This document shows, in pieces, positions 6,659-14,255 of a stretch of 64,000 nt of DNA. A program made the translations under genes and the position numbers. This DNA is from F1-20-MAGs119 sp964556145 (GTDB lineage Bacteria; Actinomycetota; Acidimicrobiia; Acidimicrobiales; Ilumatobacteraceae). A model generated the notes under the pieces. The model ran no database searches and was not told the DNA's origin. It was given only the letters and a program-made list of their open reading frames with translations. The first letter of the stretch is position 1. Each line of letters begins with the position of its first letter. The DNA is taken from the NCBI GenBank assembly GCA_964556145.1, contig CAZKVD010000001.1:14349-78348 (forward strand), written 5' to 3'.

Positions 6659-8988
6659 TTTGCTGCCTCCATTTCGGCGAGGAATTTCTGAAGTTCGGCT
6701 TCTTTGGCTGCCGCAACCTTGCGGGCGGCGATCACCTGAACGGCAATCGAGCGGATGAAGAAGACCAGGAAGATTCCCGTCATTGCCATCCAGAAGCGTG
6801 AGTAGTCATCGGTACGCCACGGGTTGATGCCGATGGCACCCCACGCGGCGCCGCCCACGAGGTACGGGCCGTAGCGCTTGACCGAGGTGAACCACTCCTT
6901 GGCACGAGCCTTCAACAGCCAACCACCGAGATGCTGCATGAGCGGCTGGAAGATCGATGCCTGACCTGCGGGGTGAATCACCGCGGTCAGGATCATTCCG
7001 ATGCCACCCATGATCGAGGTGTAGTTGAAGAGGCCCGGTGAGTTCCATGTTCCGAAGAACGCAACGATGCCACCGCCGGCGATCATGCCGCCGAGAATCG
7101 CACCGTTGATCGACGTGATGCCACCGAGGTAGCAGAAGGCAAGGGCGCTGAGGCCGATGCCGTACTCCCACGAGGTGGCTGCCGTTTGGCTGGTTTGGTA
7201 CGCGGTCATGATGCCTGCGACGCCTGCAACCGCCGACGCGAGACCGAAGGCGAGGAACTTCGTCTTCGGCACGTCGATGCCGGCCGATGCCGCTGCACGC
7301 TCGTTGGCGCGCACTGCCAGGAACCGGCGACCCGAGCTACCGCGTCGGATATTGGCGACGAACACGCAGAGTCCTGCGAGCACGATCAACGCGAACAACG
7401 CGAACTTCGGTGAGTCGGTGAGACCCGAACTGCTGGTCGATCCGATGTCGACACCGAAGAACGTCGGCTTCGGGAACGTGTAGGCCGAACCACCCTGCAG
7501 GGCGGTCAGCTTCGAGTTCTCGAAGTAGAACGTGTAGATCGAGATCGACGCCGCAATGGTGACGACCGCCAACTGAACGCCGCGGATTCGCAGCGCCGGA
7601 ATTGCCAACAGCAATCCGACGATGACGGCAACCGCAATACCGACGACTGATGCAAGCGGCCACGGCCAACCGGGTCCGCTGACGGCGAACGGGTCGAACT
7701 CGGCCGTACGGGCACCGCCCTTGGCAATCAGTCGAGCCGTCACGAACGCCGCGATACCGGCGAGGGTGATCTGCACGAGCGAGATCTGGCCGACGTAGCC
7801 CGAGAGCAACACCATCGAGAGTCCGAGCATTCCTGCCACGAGGCTGGTCGTGAAGGCAAATCCCCACGGTCCGGTGAGACCACCCCAGCCCCAGTCGCCG
7901 GGAAGACCGGCGGCGAAGACGAAGCCCAGCGGCACGAAGACGGCCACGTACTTGCCGACTCGCTGCGGGTACGGAGCCAACGGGAGGCGCTTTTCTTCGA
8001 TGTTGCCACGCACCGGGAGGCTCTTGCCTCGGGTGAACAGCACGATCACGATGATGATGAGCGGCACCGCTTCGCGGATACCCGACTGTCCCCACTCGGG
8101 GAACCAGTGCTGGCTGACCATCCACGTTCCGGTGAAGTTCTGCAACAGGCCAATGATGAGGCCACCCGCAACCGCGAGCGGAATCGAGGACATGCCGCCG
8201 ATGAGGGCTGCGCCCAATGCCGGCACGATGAGGCCGGTGAACTTGCCGACGCCGAGCGAGCCCGTGATGGTTCCCGAGAAGATTCCGACCACGCCGGCGA
8301 GGGCAGCGGCAAGCATCCAGTTGTACAGAGCGAGGCGATCGGGGGAGTAGCCGAGAAGCACTGCACCCTTTTCGTTGCCCGCAGCGGCTCGCGTTGCGAG
8401 TCCTGCACGTGTGTAGGCGTAGAACCACCACACCGCACCACCAATGATGATCGACAGTGCCGCGAAGGCAAGCGACTCATACGACACCTGGCCACCAAGA
8501 CCGAGGAAGTTCTTGAAGGTCTTGCCCTTGAACAACACCGCCTCGGGGTTCGGAATCTGTGAGCCGAATTGCAGCGACGCAAGACCAAGGAAGTATGTCA
8601 TCACGCCGATGGCGCCGATGACCTTTCCGAGAGGTGCTGCGTTGCGCAACGGTTTGAACACGAGGTAGTGGATTCCGGCACCGAGAAGGAGCGCGGTTGC
8701 CATGGCAAGAATTGCGGCCAACAACACGTTGACACCAACTCCGTTGTTCAGCGAGAAGCGAACGGGCAAGTTCAACGTTTTTGTGGGAAGGATGTCGAAC
8801 CACGGCAAGTGGAAGATTCCTTCGTTGCGCAAATAGAAGAATTGGAAGGCGACGTACATCGCGATTGCACCGTGTGCAAAGTTGATGACGCCCGACCCCT
8901 TGTATGCCGTCACGATTCCCATCGCCATCAGAGCGAAGAAACCGCCGGCACCCAATCCCATGATCGAGTAGAGCAGTGCTTCTTTCAT
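6655..8988 (-). CDS. fused LivH-LivM branched-chain-amino-acid-type ABC permease
   Basis: A 777-residue membrane protein in which two permeases are joined. The first half (about residues 1-320) matches LivH: it starts LYSIMGLGAGGFFALMAMG, contains KGSGVINFAHGAIAMY and the cytoplasmic loop with ATRAAAGNEKGAVLLG. The second half (from about 360) matches LivM: LSMVLLSGYVGQISLVQ, a loop with RRGSSGRRFLAVRANERAA and FAFGLASAVAGVAG-like helices. A Lys/Arg-rich linker lies between them and a cytoplasmic tail ends with a coiled, charged helix. LivH and LivM are usually separate genes; fused forms occur in actinobacteria. The ATG at 8988 matches the LivH N-terminus. A heterodimeric channel is thus made from one chain in fixed stoichiometry. 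Confidence 0.9.
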   Translation of the reverse strand: MKEALLYSIMGLGAGGFFALMAMGIVTAYKGSGVINFAHGAIAMYVAFQFFYLRNEGIFHLPWFDILPTKTLNLPVRFSLNNGVGVNVLLAAILAMATALLLGAGIHYLVFKPLRNAAPLGKVIGAIGVMTYFLGLASLQFGSQIPNPEAVLFKGKTFKNFLGLGGQVSYESLAFAALSIIIGGAVWWFYAYTRAGLATRAAAGNEKGAVLLGYSPDRLALYNWMLAAALAGVVGIFSGTITGSLGVGKFTGLIVPALGAALIGGMSSIPLAVAGGLIIGLLQNFTGTWMVSQHWFPEWGQSGIREAVPLIIIVIVLFTRGKSLPVRGNIEEKRLPLAPYPQRVGKYVAVFVPLGFVFAAGLPGDWGWGGLTGPWGFAFTTSLVAGMLGLSMVLLSGYVGQISLVQITLAGIAAFVTARLIAKGGARTAEFDPFAVSGPGWPWPLASVVGIAVAVIVGLLLAIPALRIRGVQLAVVTIAASISIYTFYFENSKLTALQGGSAYTFPKPTFFGVDIGSTSSSGLTDSPKFALFALIVLAGLCVFVANIRRGSSGRRFLAVRANERAAASAGIDVPKTKFLAFGLASAVAGVAGIMTAYQTSQTAATSWEYGIGLSALAFCYLGGITSINGAILGGMIAGGGIVAFFGTWNSPGLFNYTSIMGGIGMILTAVIHPAGQASIFQPLMQHLGGWLLKARAKEWFTSVKRYGPYLVGGAAWGAIGINPWRTDDYSRFWMAMTGIFLVFFIRSIAVQVIAARKVAAAKEAELQKFLAEMEAAK

Positions 8989-9121
8989 GATCCCCCTGTT
9001 GAGTCGCGGCGTTTTCGCCGACAACGACGCTTGTTGCATGTACAAAAAGCGTTGCTCGATGTTACACGCGTCACGCCTCACCCAAGGAAAAATCAGAGCG
9101 GGAAGATCGAACCGAGAGAAC

Positions 9122-9161
9122 AAAAAAGTAAGAGGGGGTGGTCTTGCGACCACCCCCTCTT
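9122..9161 (-). terminator. rho-independent terminator after the binding-protein gene
   Basis: On the minus strand a 14-bp perfect stem (AAGAGGGGGTGGTC and its complement, 9130-9161) with a 4-base loop is followed by TTACTTTTTTG. It lies between the substrate-binding-protein stop and the permease gene, so it probably limits readthrough and keeps binding protein in excess. Confidence 0.9.
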
Positions 9162-9203
9162 CTTCGAGTTCTTCCGCACGAAGCGGATGATCGAAGTGTT
9201 ACT

Positions 9204-10715
9204 TCACTTCACTTCTTCAAGGCGCAGTTCGTCACCCTTGCCGACAAGCACGAGGCCCGAGAAGTCTTGGGCGCCCTTCACTGCCTTCAGCTTGGTGCCG
9301 TTCCACTGGCTCGCCGAAACTTCCGAAGCACACACTGCGACGTACGGCTTGATTGCCTTGGCGCAGTTCATGCCGGTCGCGCCGAATGCAACGTGACCAT
9401 TCGTGGCCTTGAACTTCTTCTGCACATCGGCACCGGTCGCCTTGGCGCCGCCTGCGAGGTCCATCATCATCCAGATGTTGATGACGCCACCGAAGCCCTG
9501 CGTTGCAAAGCCGGTACCGGTGAGCTTCTGGTCCTTCGAGTACTTCGCCATCTTGTCGCGGTAGGTGATAGCAGCGGTCTTCTGGAAGCCGGTGAGGGCA
9601 TCCGGGTCGAGGATCGACAGACCACCGATGGTGTAGATGCCCTTGATCTGGTTGCCGAGCTTGCCCATCGTCACGAGGTCGATGCAAGCACCAGACAGAA
9701 CGACCGGGAAGCTCTTCGGGGTCCAGCCCTGCTTGATCATCTCGTTCATCCAGGTCCAGCACTCCGAACCCTGGTTCGAGTAGACCATTACGTCCGGCTT
9801 GAAGTTGAGGATCTGTGCCACTTCGGCCGACACGTCGGCCTTGCCGGTGATGACCGGAACGCCCACGTAGCTCGTCTTCGGCATGGTGCCCTTCAACTTG
9901 GCTGTCGACTTGATCTTGGCTCCCGAAAGGGTCTTGCCGGCGAGCGTGTCGAGCGGCTTTGCCTCGAGGTCGTTGTAGCAGAAGATGCCAGGTGCCGACT
10001 TGGCCCACGGAACGCCGACCTTGCCACCCTGGGGCTTCTTCAACGTGTTCTTCAGCAGGTACTGCGTCGCGTAGGTGATCAAACCGAGGTGAACACCGAG
10101 GCAGCCGCCGCCTGCGCCGATGGCGAAGGTTGCGGGCGAGGTGAAGTCCTTCGGGTAGATCGGCGTACCGACGATTACCGGGATCTTGCGAGCCTGGTAG
10201 ATCGGGAAGTGCGCGTCACCGAATGCAAGCGAAGCGAACACCAAAAGCGGGTTCTTCGCCGACAAGGTGTTTGCACAACCCGGCAGTTCGGCCGGAACGA
10301 GTGCGTTGTACTTGCACACCTCGAGCTTCAGCGGACGGCCAGGGATTCCCTTGGCAACGTCGGCGCCAATGCCACCGAGCTGGTTGTTGATGTACTCGAC
10401 TGCAGCCTCGGCTGCGACGCGGTACTCAGGGAAGTTGATGACCGGACCCTCGGGGTTCTGGAAACCGATGGTGATCGCGTCACCAGACGCGACGAGCGGG
10501 GCCTTGTCACCGCATGCGAGGCGCTGGGCCAGCCAGCCGGCGTTCAAGCCTTCCTTCGCATCGAGTGCGGCATTCAACTTGACGGTGCACTTGGCACCTG
10601 CGGACTTGACGCCCGCATTGTTGCTCTTTGCGGAAACCGCGCCGGCACCCATCGACAGAGCTGCTGCAACAGCGACTGCGACGGGAACCAGGAATTTCCT
10701 TTTCTGGTTCTTCAA
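9204..10715 (-). CDS. Liv-type periplasmic/lipid-side substrate-binding protein
   Basis: A 503-residue type I periplasmic-binding-fold protein (Peripla_BP_6). The N-terminus is KNQKRKFLVPVAVAVAAALS, a clear Sec signal with probable cleavage after AVSA near residue 29. The mature part has the expected start ITIGFQNPEGPVINFPEYRV, then RVAAEAAVEYINNQLGGIG. About six cysteines in the mature part may form disulfides. The start is TTG at 10715: it is preceded at good distance by AGGGGG and gives a normal signal peptide, whereas the upstream ATG near 10772 would add residues encoded by palindromic DNA. There is no lipobox Cys, so the anchoring mode is unclear. It heads the liv cluster but has its own promoter and terminator. 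The ligand is unknown. Confidence 0.88.
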   Translation of the reverse strand: MKNQKRKFLVPVAVAVAAALSMGAGAVSAKSNNAGVKSAGAKCTVKLNAALDAKEGLNAGWLAQRLACGDKAPLVASGDAITIGFQNPEGPVINFPEYRVAAEAAVEYINNQLGGIGADVAKGIPGRPLKLEVCKYNALVPAELPGCANTLSAKNPLLVFASLAFGDAHFPIYQARKIPVIVGTPIYPKDFTSPATFAIGAGGGCLGVHLGLITYATQYLLKNTLKKPQGGKVGVPWAKSAPGIFCYNDLEAKPLDTLAGKTLSGAKIKSTAKLKGTMPKTSYVGVPVITGKADVSAEVAQILNFKPDVMVYSNQGSECWTWMNEMIKQGWTPKSFPVVLSGACIDLVTMGKLGNQIKGIYTIGGLSILDPDALTGFQKTAAITYRDKMAKYSKDQKLTGTGFATQGFGGVINIWMMMDLAGGAKATGADVQKKFKATNGHVAFGATGMNCAKAIKPYVAVCASEVSASQWNGTKLKAVKGAQDFSGLVLVGKGDELRLEEVK

Positions 10716-10733
10716 ATGTTCCCCCTGTGAACA

Positions 10734-10777
10734 CGGGCACGTGTGCCCGATTGTTGATGTGACAACCGGCATGCCGG
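10734..10777. promoter_or_regulatory. two palindromes in the leader of the binding-protein gene
   Basis: CCGGCATGCCGG at 10766-10777 is a perfect 12-bp palindrome next to the expected transcription start. CGGGCAC-GT-GTGCCCG at 10734-10749 is a perfect 7-bp-arm inverted repeat just before the ribosome binding site. They may be a repressor operator and an RNA hairpin that modulates translation. Confidence 0.5.
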
Positions 10778-10784
10778 CTCGCTC

Positions 10785-10813
10785 ACTATAACCATGGTCA
10801 CACCGCCAAGTAA
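10785..10813 (-). promoter_or_regulatory. predicted sigma-70-type promoter of the binding-protein gene
   Basis: Read on the minus strand, TTACTT (10808-10813) and TATAGT (10785-10790) are separated by 17 bp. Transcription would start about 60 bases upstream of the TTG start codon. Confidence 0.55.
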
Positions 10814-10948
10814 ATGGAACCGCAACACAAAACCCTTGCAAAACAAGGCTTCTTTGCAGGGTGCAGGAAGTTCGCTCGTGCAATTGCGAACGCCGCAACG
10901 TCGCTTCGCGAGTTACCGCGCGGTACGCGCCGTAATCGAAACGAAAAC

Positions 10949-11851
10949 TCAGTCGATGAGGGCTGTTCCCGATACGACGATCTCGTTCGGGGTGGGGTCG
11001 TTGCGCCGCAGCCATACGTTGACTTTTCGTACAGGAGAGCCGGCGAACGTGTCGGTTCCGATGACTTCGCCGCCCGCCACGACGCAATCGCCGTCGAACA
11101 CGGGGCGGTGGAAAGCCACGGTGAGACGGCGCACACACCCTGCGCCGGCGAAGCCGTGCAGCGCATTGACGATGTAGCTGAGGTTCAGCGGACCCTGGTT
11201 GATCACGCGGCCACCGAGGCCCATCTCGGTTGTTGCTGCGCGGTCCCAGTGCACGCGGTACGGGTCGCGCAGAATCGCGGCCATTGTTTTCATGCGTTGC
11301 GCATCGACGGAGTCAACGGCGAACTCGGGCAACTGCTGTGTGGCAATTGCATCGTCCTGCACGGTCTTTTCGGCCGGTTTCTTGTACGCAGCCGTTGCGT
11401 GCTGACGACGGAAACGCCACGAGTTGGTGACGCGCGCGACGAGTTCGTTTCCGGCGTTCACGTCGCGCAGTTCGATCGAGAACTTCATCGCGTCGTAGGC
11501 GTTGCCCTTGTCGTCGACCATGTGCTCCCAGTGAACGATCGAACCCTGCACGTCGTATTCGGTCTCGATGCGCGGTGGCGAGAAGTACTCCCAGTCGTAG
11601 CCGTCGAGGCCGACCGAGCCCGGACCCTCGGCACCGCACACCTCGAAGAGCTTCGCGATGTTGATGCCCGAACCGAGGATCGGCACGTGGAAAAGTGCGA
11701 CGGGGTGCACGAGGCGGTCGGGCAATTGCTCGGCCGTCGTGCAGTCGGTGAGGAGGAAGTTCTCCCAATGGGCAATCGTGTACCGTCCACCTGGGAAGCG
11801 GTAGCCGAGGATCTCGTTGTCGGGAAGCCCCGAGCGTTCCGTCGTAGTCAT
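10949..11851 (-). CDS. two-domain hotdog-fold MaoC/FAS1-like dehydratase
   Basis: A 300-residue protein that looks like a tandem of two hotdog halves. The N-terminal half (about residues 20-150) resembles the FAS1-like dehydratase domain, and the C-terminal half (about 195-300) resembles a MaoC enoyl-CoA hydratase, including the INQGPLNLSYIVNALHGFAG helix and the strand RRLTVAFHRPVFDGD. Such proteins hydrate 2-enoyl-CoA thioesters during degradation of fatty acid, sterol or alicyclic side chains. The classic hydratase-2 motif (D-x4-H) is not obvious, so activity is inferred from architecture. It is divergent from an SDR gene with only 15 bp between the start codons, which suggests shared control of a hydratase/dehydrogenase pair. 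Confidence 0.7.
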   Translation of the reverse strand: MTTTERSGLPDNEILGYRFPGGRYTIAHWENFLLTDCTTAEQLPDRLVHPVALFHVPILGSGINIAKLFEVCGAEGPGSVGLDGYDWEYFSPPRIETEYDVQGSIVHWEHMVDDKGNAYDAMKFSIELRDVNAGNELVARVTNSWRFRRQHATAAYKKPAEKTVQDDAIATQQLPEFAVDSVDAQRMKTMAAILRDPYRVHWDRAATTEMGLGGRVINQGPLNLSYIVNALHGFAGAGCVRRLTVAFHRPVFDGDCVVAGGEVIGTDTFAGSPVRKVNVWLRRNDPTPNEIVVSGTALID

Positions 11852-11866
11852 AAAGGGGAGTTTGAC

Positions 11867-12679
11867 ATGTCATCGAAGGTCTCGCGCACGCACACTCCGG
11901 TCGACCCGGCCGATGCGAACGTCATGGAGTTGTTCCGCATGGACGGCATGGTCGCCGTCGTCACGGGTGCAGGGCGCGGAATCGGCCGCGGAATTGCGCT
12001 GGCTTTCGCCGATGCCGGTGCAACCGTGGTGTTGACCGCACGTCGCGAGCACGAGCTCGACGAGGTTGCCGAGCGCATCGCCGAGCGCGGGCAGAAGTCG
12101 ATGAAGGTTGTCGCCGACATCACCCAGCCCGACACGATTCCCACCATCGTCGACCGGGCGATGAACGAACTCGGTTCGATCGACACCTGGGTCAGCAACG
12201 CAGGCACCTCCGACTATCCGGGCAACTTTGCCTTCGAGGACTTTCCCGATTGGCACTGGGACAACCAGATCGCCCTCAACCTGCGCCCGCACTTCGTTGC
12301 GGCGCGTGCATGTGCGGCCGTCATGAAGCCCGGTTCGACACTCATCGGTATCTCGTCGATCGCGTCGTTGAAGCCGGCGGTCAACTTCGCCGCCTACGGT
12401 GCGGCCAAGTCGGGCATGAACTCGCTGTCGCTCACTCTTGCCACGGAATTGGGCCCGAAGGGCATCCGCTCGAACTGCATCTCGCCCGGCACGGTTCCCA
12501 CCGAGGCGACAAAGACCGTTGGTCACGTCACCGATGCGCAACTCGAGGCCACCGCGGTGCGCGTGCCGATTCGTCGTCTCGGTACGCCGACCGACTGCGG
12601 TGCAGCCGCCGTCTGGCTGGCGTCACCCGCAGGTTCGTGGATCACGGGTCAGAACATCGTGGTGTCCGGCGGCGCCTGA
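11867..12679 (+). CDS. short-chain dehydrogenase/reductase
   Basis: A 270-residue classical SDR. The cofactor motif is VTGAGRGIGRG (T-G-x3-G-x-G) around residues 31-41, SNAG replaces the usual NNAG, and the catalytic set is SSIAS with Y-G-A-A-K around residues 175-180. The C-terminus WITGQNIVVSGGA is typical of the family. SDRs oxidise or reduce hydroxyl/keto groups with NAD(P); the substrate is probably a CoA thioester or alicyclic intermediate given the neighbouring hydratase. AAAGGGGAG lies seven bases before the ATG at 11867. Its 3' end overlaps the convergent DUF167 gene by 31 bp. The N-terminus has about 20 extra residues before the Rossmann fold. Confidence 0.9.
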   Translation: MSSKVSRTHTPVDPADANVMELFRMDGMVAVVTGAGRGIGRGIALAFADAGATVVLTARREHELDEVAERIAERGQKSMKVVADITQPDTIPTIVDRAMNELGSIDTWVSNAGTSDYPGNFAFEDFPDWHWDNQIALNLRPHFVAARACAAVMKPGSTLIGISSIASLKPAVNFAAYGAAKSGMNSLSLTLATELGPKGIRSNCISPGTVPTEATKTVGHVTDAQLEATAVRVPIRRLGTPTDCGAAAVWLASPAGSWITGQNIVVSGGA

Positions 12680-12930
12680 GCGCCGGCCACACGCACGCGT
12701 TTCACCCGAGCTTTTTCACCCGACGCCAGCGTCACCGCCGACACCCGTACGCCGAACCATTCGGCGACGAAGCGCACCAGTTCGTCGTTTGCCTTGCCTT
12801 CGACGGCTGGTGCGGCCAAACGGATGCGCACGCAGTCGTTGATCTCACCGGCGACTGCCGACTTCTTGGCACCCGGCACGGCACGCACGGAAACTTCGAC
12901 ACCGCCGTCAACGACGCGCCACCAGGTCAC
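12649..12930 (-). CDS. DUF167/YggU-family protein
   Basis: A 93-residue protein with the family core VSVRAVPGAKKSAVAG at residues 13-28 and LAAPAVEGKANDELVRF at about 38-54, which define YggU/DUF167. The molecular function of the family is unknown. It sits 13 bp after the atypical P450 gene on the same strand, and its 3' end overlaps the convergent SDR gene. The length is normal for the family. Confidence 0.9.
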   Translation of the reverse strand: MTWWRVVDGGVEVSVRAVPGAKKSAVAGEINDCVRIRLAAPAVEGKANDELVRFVAEWFGVRVSAVTLASGEKARVKRVRVAGAQAPPDTTMF

Positions 12931-12943
12931 GTTGCTTCGCGAA

Positions 12944-14254
12944 TCAGAACGTGACGGGAAGGTTCCAGCAGGCGTGCATTTCGCCCCATGCCTTGCACTT
13001 CATCACCGGGCTCGCCCCTGCTGCCAACTTGATGTTGGGCAACATTTCCAGCACGACCTGTGATGCAGTGGTGACGGTGTCGCGCGTGATCGCGTAGAGC
13101 GAACGCGGCCGGCCCACCGGCAGGGCGGGAAACTTCGACGGCGTGCCGAGTGCAGGAGTGATGCCCGCCGGCAGGCCGTCGGCGCGGTATTGGCCGCGGG
13201 GTTCGCGTTGCACCAAGTCCTTTCGGCCGACGATGAACTGATCGGGGTCCTTGAAGATGCGTTCGTCGCGGTTGGCCGCACCGGCCGAACAGATGACGAG
13301 TGCGCCCTCGGGGATGAGCAGGCCGAATCGTTCCACCTCGCGCCGCGCGAACCGATCGGCGCTGATGACCGGGGTCGAGTGGCGGACGGTCTCGAGGTAC
13401 GCGTACTTCACCAGGCGGCGTTCGCCACGCACGGATTCCAGTTGATCGGGGTGCGTGAGGAGAAGCATCCACAGGTTGGCAAGAGCTCCGTGCAGTGTTT
13501 CGTGGTCGCCCTCGAGCAGCGTTGCAACGACGTCGTGCGCGGTGGTTGCGGGTCCGTCGACTTCAAGCGTTGCAATTGCCGAGAGCCAGTCGTCTTGCGG
13601 GTCGTTGCGACGTTTGTCGAGAAGCGGCGTGAAGTAGTCGACCAGTTCGCGCATTGCGCGCGTGCCCGACGCCTGGTTGGTGGGGTGCCAACGCCAGCCG
13701 CGCTGCATGCGCAGGTAACGCTCGGCGAACTGTGCAAGGTCGGCATCGGGGATGCCGATGGTGCGACCGAGAACGAGAAGAGGAAACGGTGCGGCGAAGT
13801 CTGCGACCAGGTCGGCCTTGCCGTTCTTTGCGAATCCGGCAATCAGTTCCTCGGCGGCCGATTGGGCGTTGGCATCGATTCCCTTTGCCTGTGCCGTCAA
13901 CACCGGGACCTGGTTGCGCAGATCACGGCCGAAGTCGTTCAGGTGGTAGTGCCAGCGCTTCGAGCGCGATGCGAAGTTCGCCGAGTCTGTGAGAATCGAT
14001 GTGACGTCGTTGTAGTGGGTGACCCAGAAACAGTTCCCCGGCCAGTCGCGCCAGGCGGGTCCGTATGCACGAAGTTTGGCGAGCAGCGAATACGGATCGT
14101 CGAGGTATTCCTGCGTGCGCATCTGGCCGGGCTTGACGGGCGGTGGCGCACCGACGCGTTCGCGTTGGAACACCTCGTAACTGCGATAGCCGGCTTCGTC
14201 GTCGCCGCGTTCACTTGCGAGTGTGTCGTTCTCGTTGTCCGAGCTGTAGGTCAT
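12944..14254 (-). CDS. cytochrome P450 homologue lacking the heme-thiolate cysteine
   Basis: A 436-residue protein with P450 architecture: N-terminal DDPYSLLAKLRAYGPAWRDW, an I-helix region LEGDHETLHGALANLWMLLL, the K-helix E-x-x-R motif in YLETVRHSTPV, and the segment DERIFKDPDQFIVGR. Where a P450 has FGxGxHxCxG, this protein has ALGTPSKFPALPVGRPRSLY followed by an L-helix-like ITRDTVTTASQVVLEML. No cysteine is present there; the only C-terminal cysteines are about 40 residues later (MKCKAW and HACW). It cannot bind heme in the standard way unless a different ligand is used. It starts one base after the stop of a normal P450 gene, so the two are coupled. A regulatory, scaffold or non-heme role is possible. 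The frame is intact, so it is not an obvious pseudogene. Confidence 0.8.
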   Translation of the reverse strand: MTYSSDNENDTLASERGDDEAGYRSYEVFQRERVGAPPPVKPGQMRTQEYLDDPYSLLAKLRAYGPAWRDWPGNCFWVTHYNDVTSILTDSANFASRSKRWHYHLNDFGRDLRNQVPVLTAQAKGIDANAQSAAEELIAGFAKNGKADLVADFAAPFPLLVLGRTIGIPDADLAQFAERYLRMQRGWRWHPTNQASGTRAMRELVDYFTPLLDKRRNDPQDDWLSAIATLEVDGPATTAHDVVATLLEGDHETLHGALANLWMLLLTHPDQLESVRGERRLVKYAYLETVRHSTPVISADRFARREVERFGLLIPEGALVICSAGAANRDERIFKDPDQFIVGRKDLVQREPRGQYRADGLPAGITPALGTPSKFPALPVGRPRSLYAITRDTVTTASQVVLEMLPNIKLAAGASPVMKCKAWGEMHACWNLPVTF

Positions 14255-14255
14255 C

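Noticed and set aside
10716..10772. ATG start near 10772 for the substrate-binding protein
   Set aside because: It would place residues encoded by palindromic leader DNA in front of a complete signal peptide; the TTG at 10715 has a better ribosome site.
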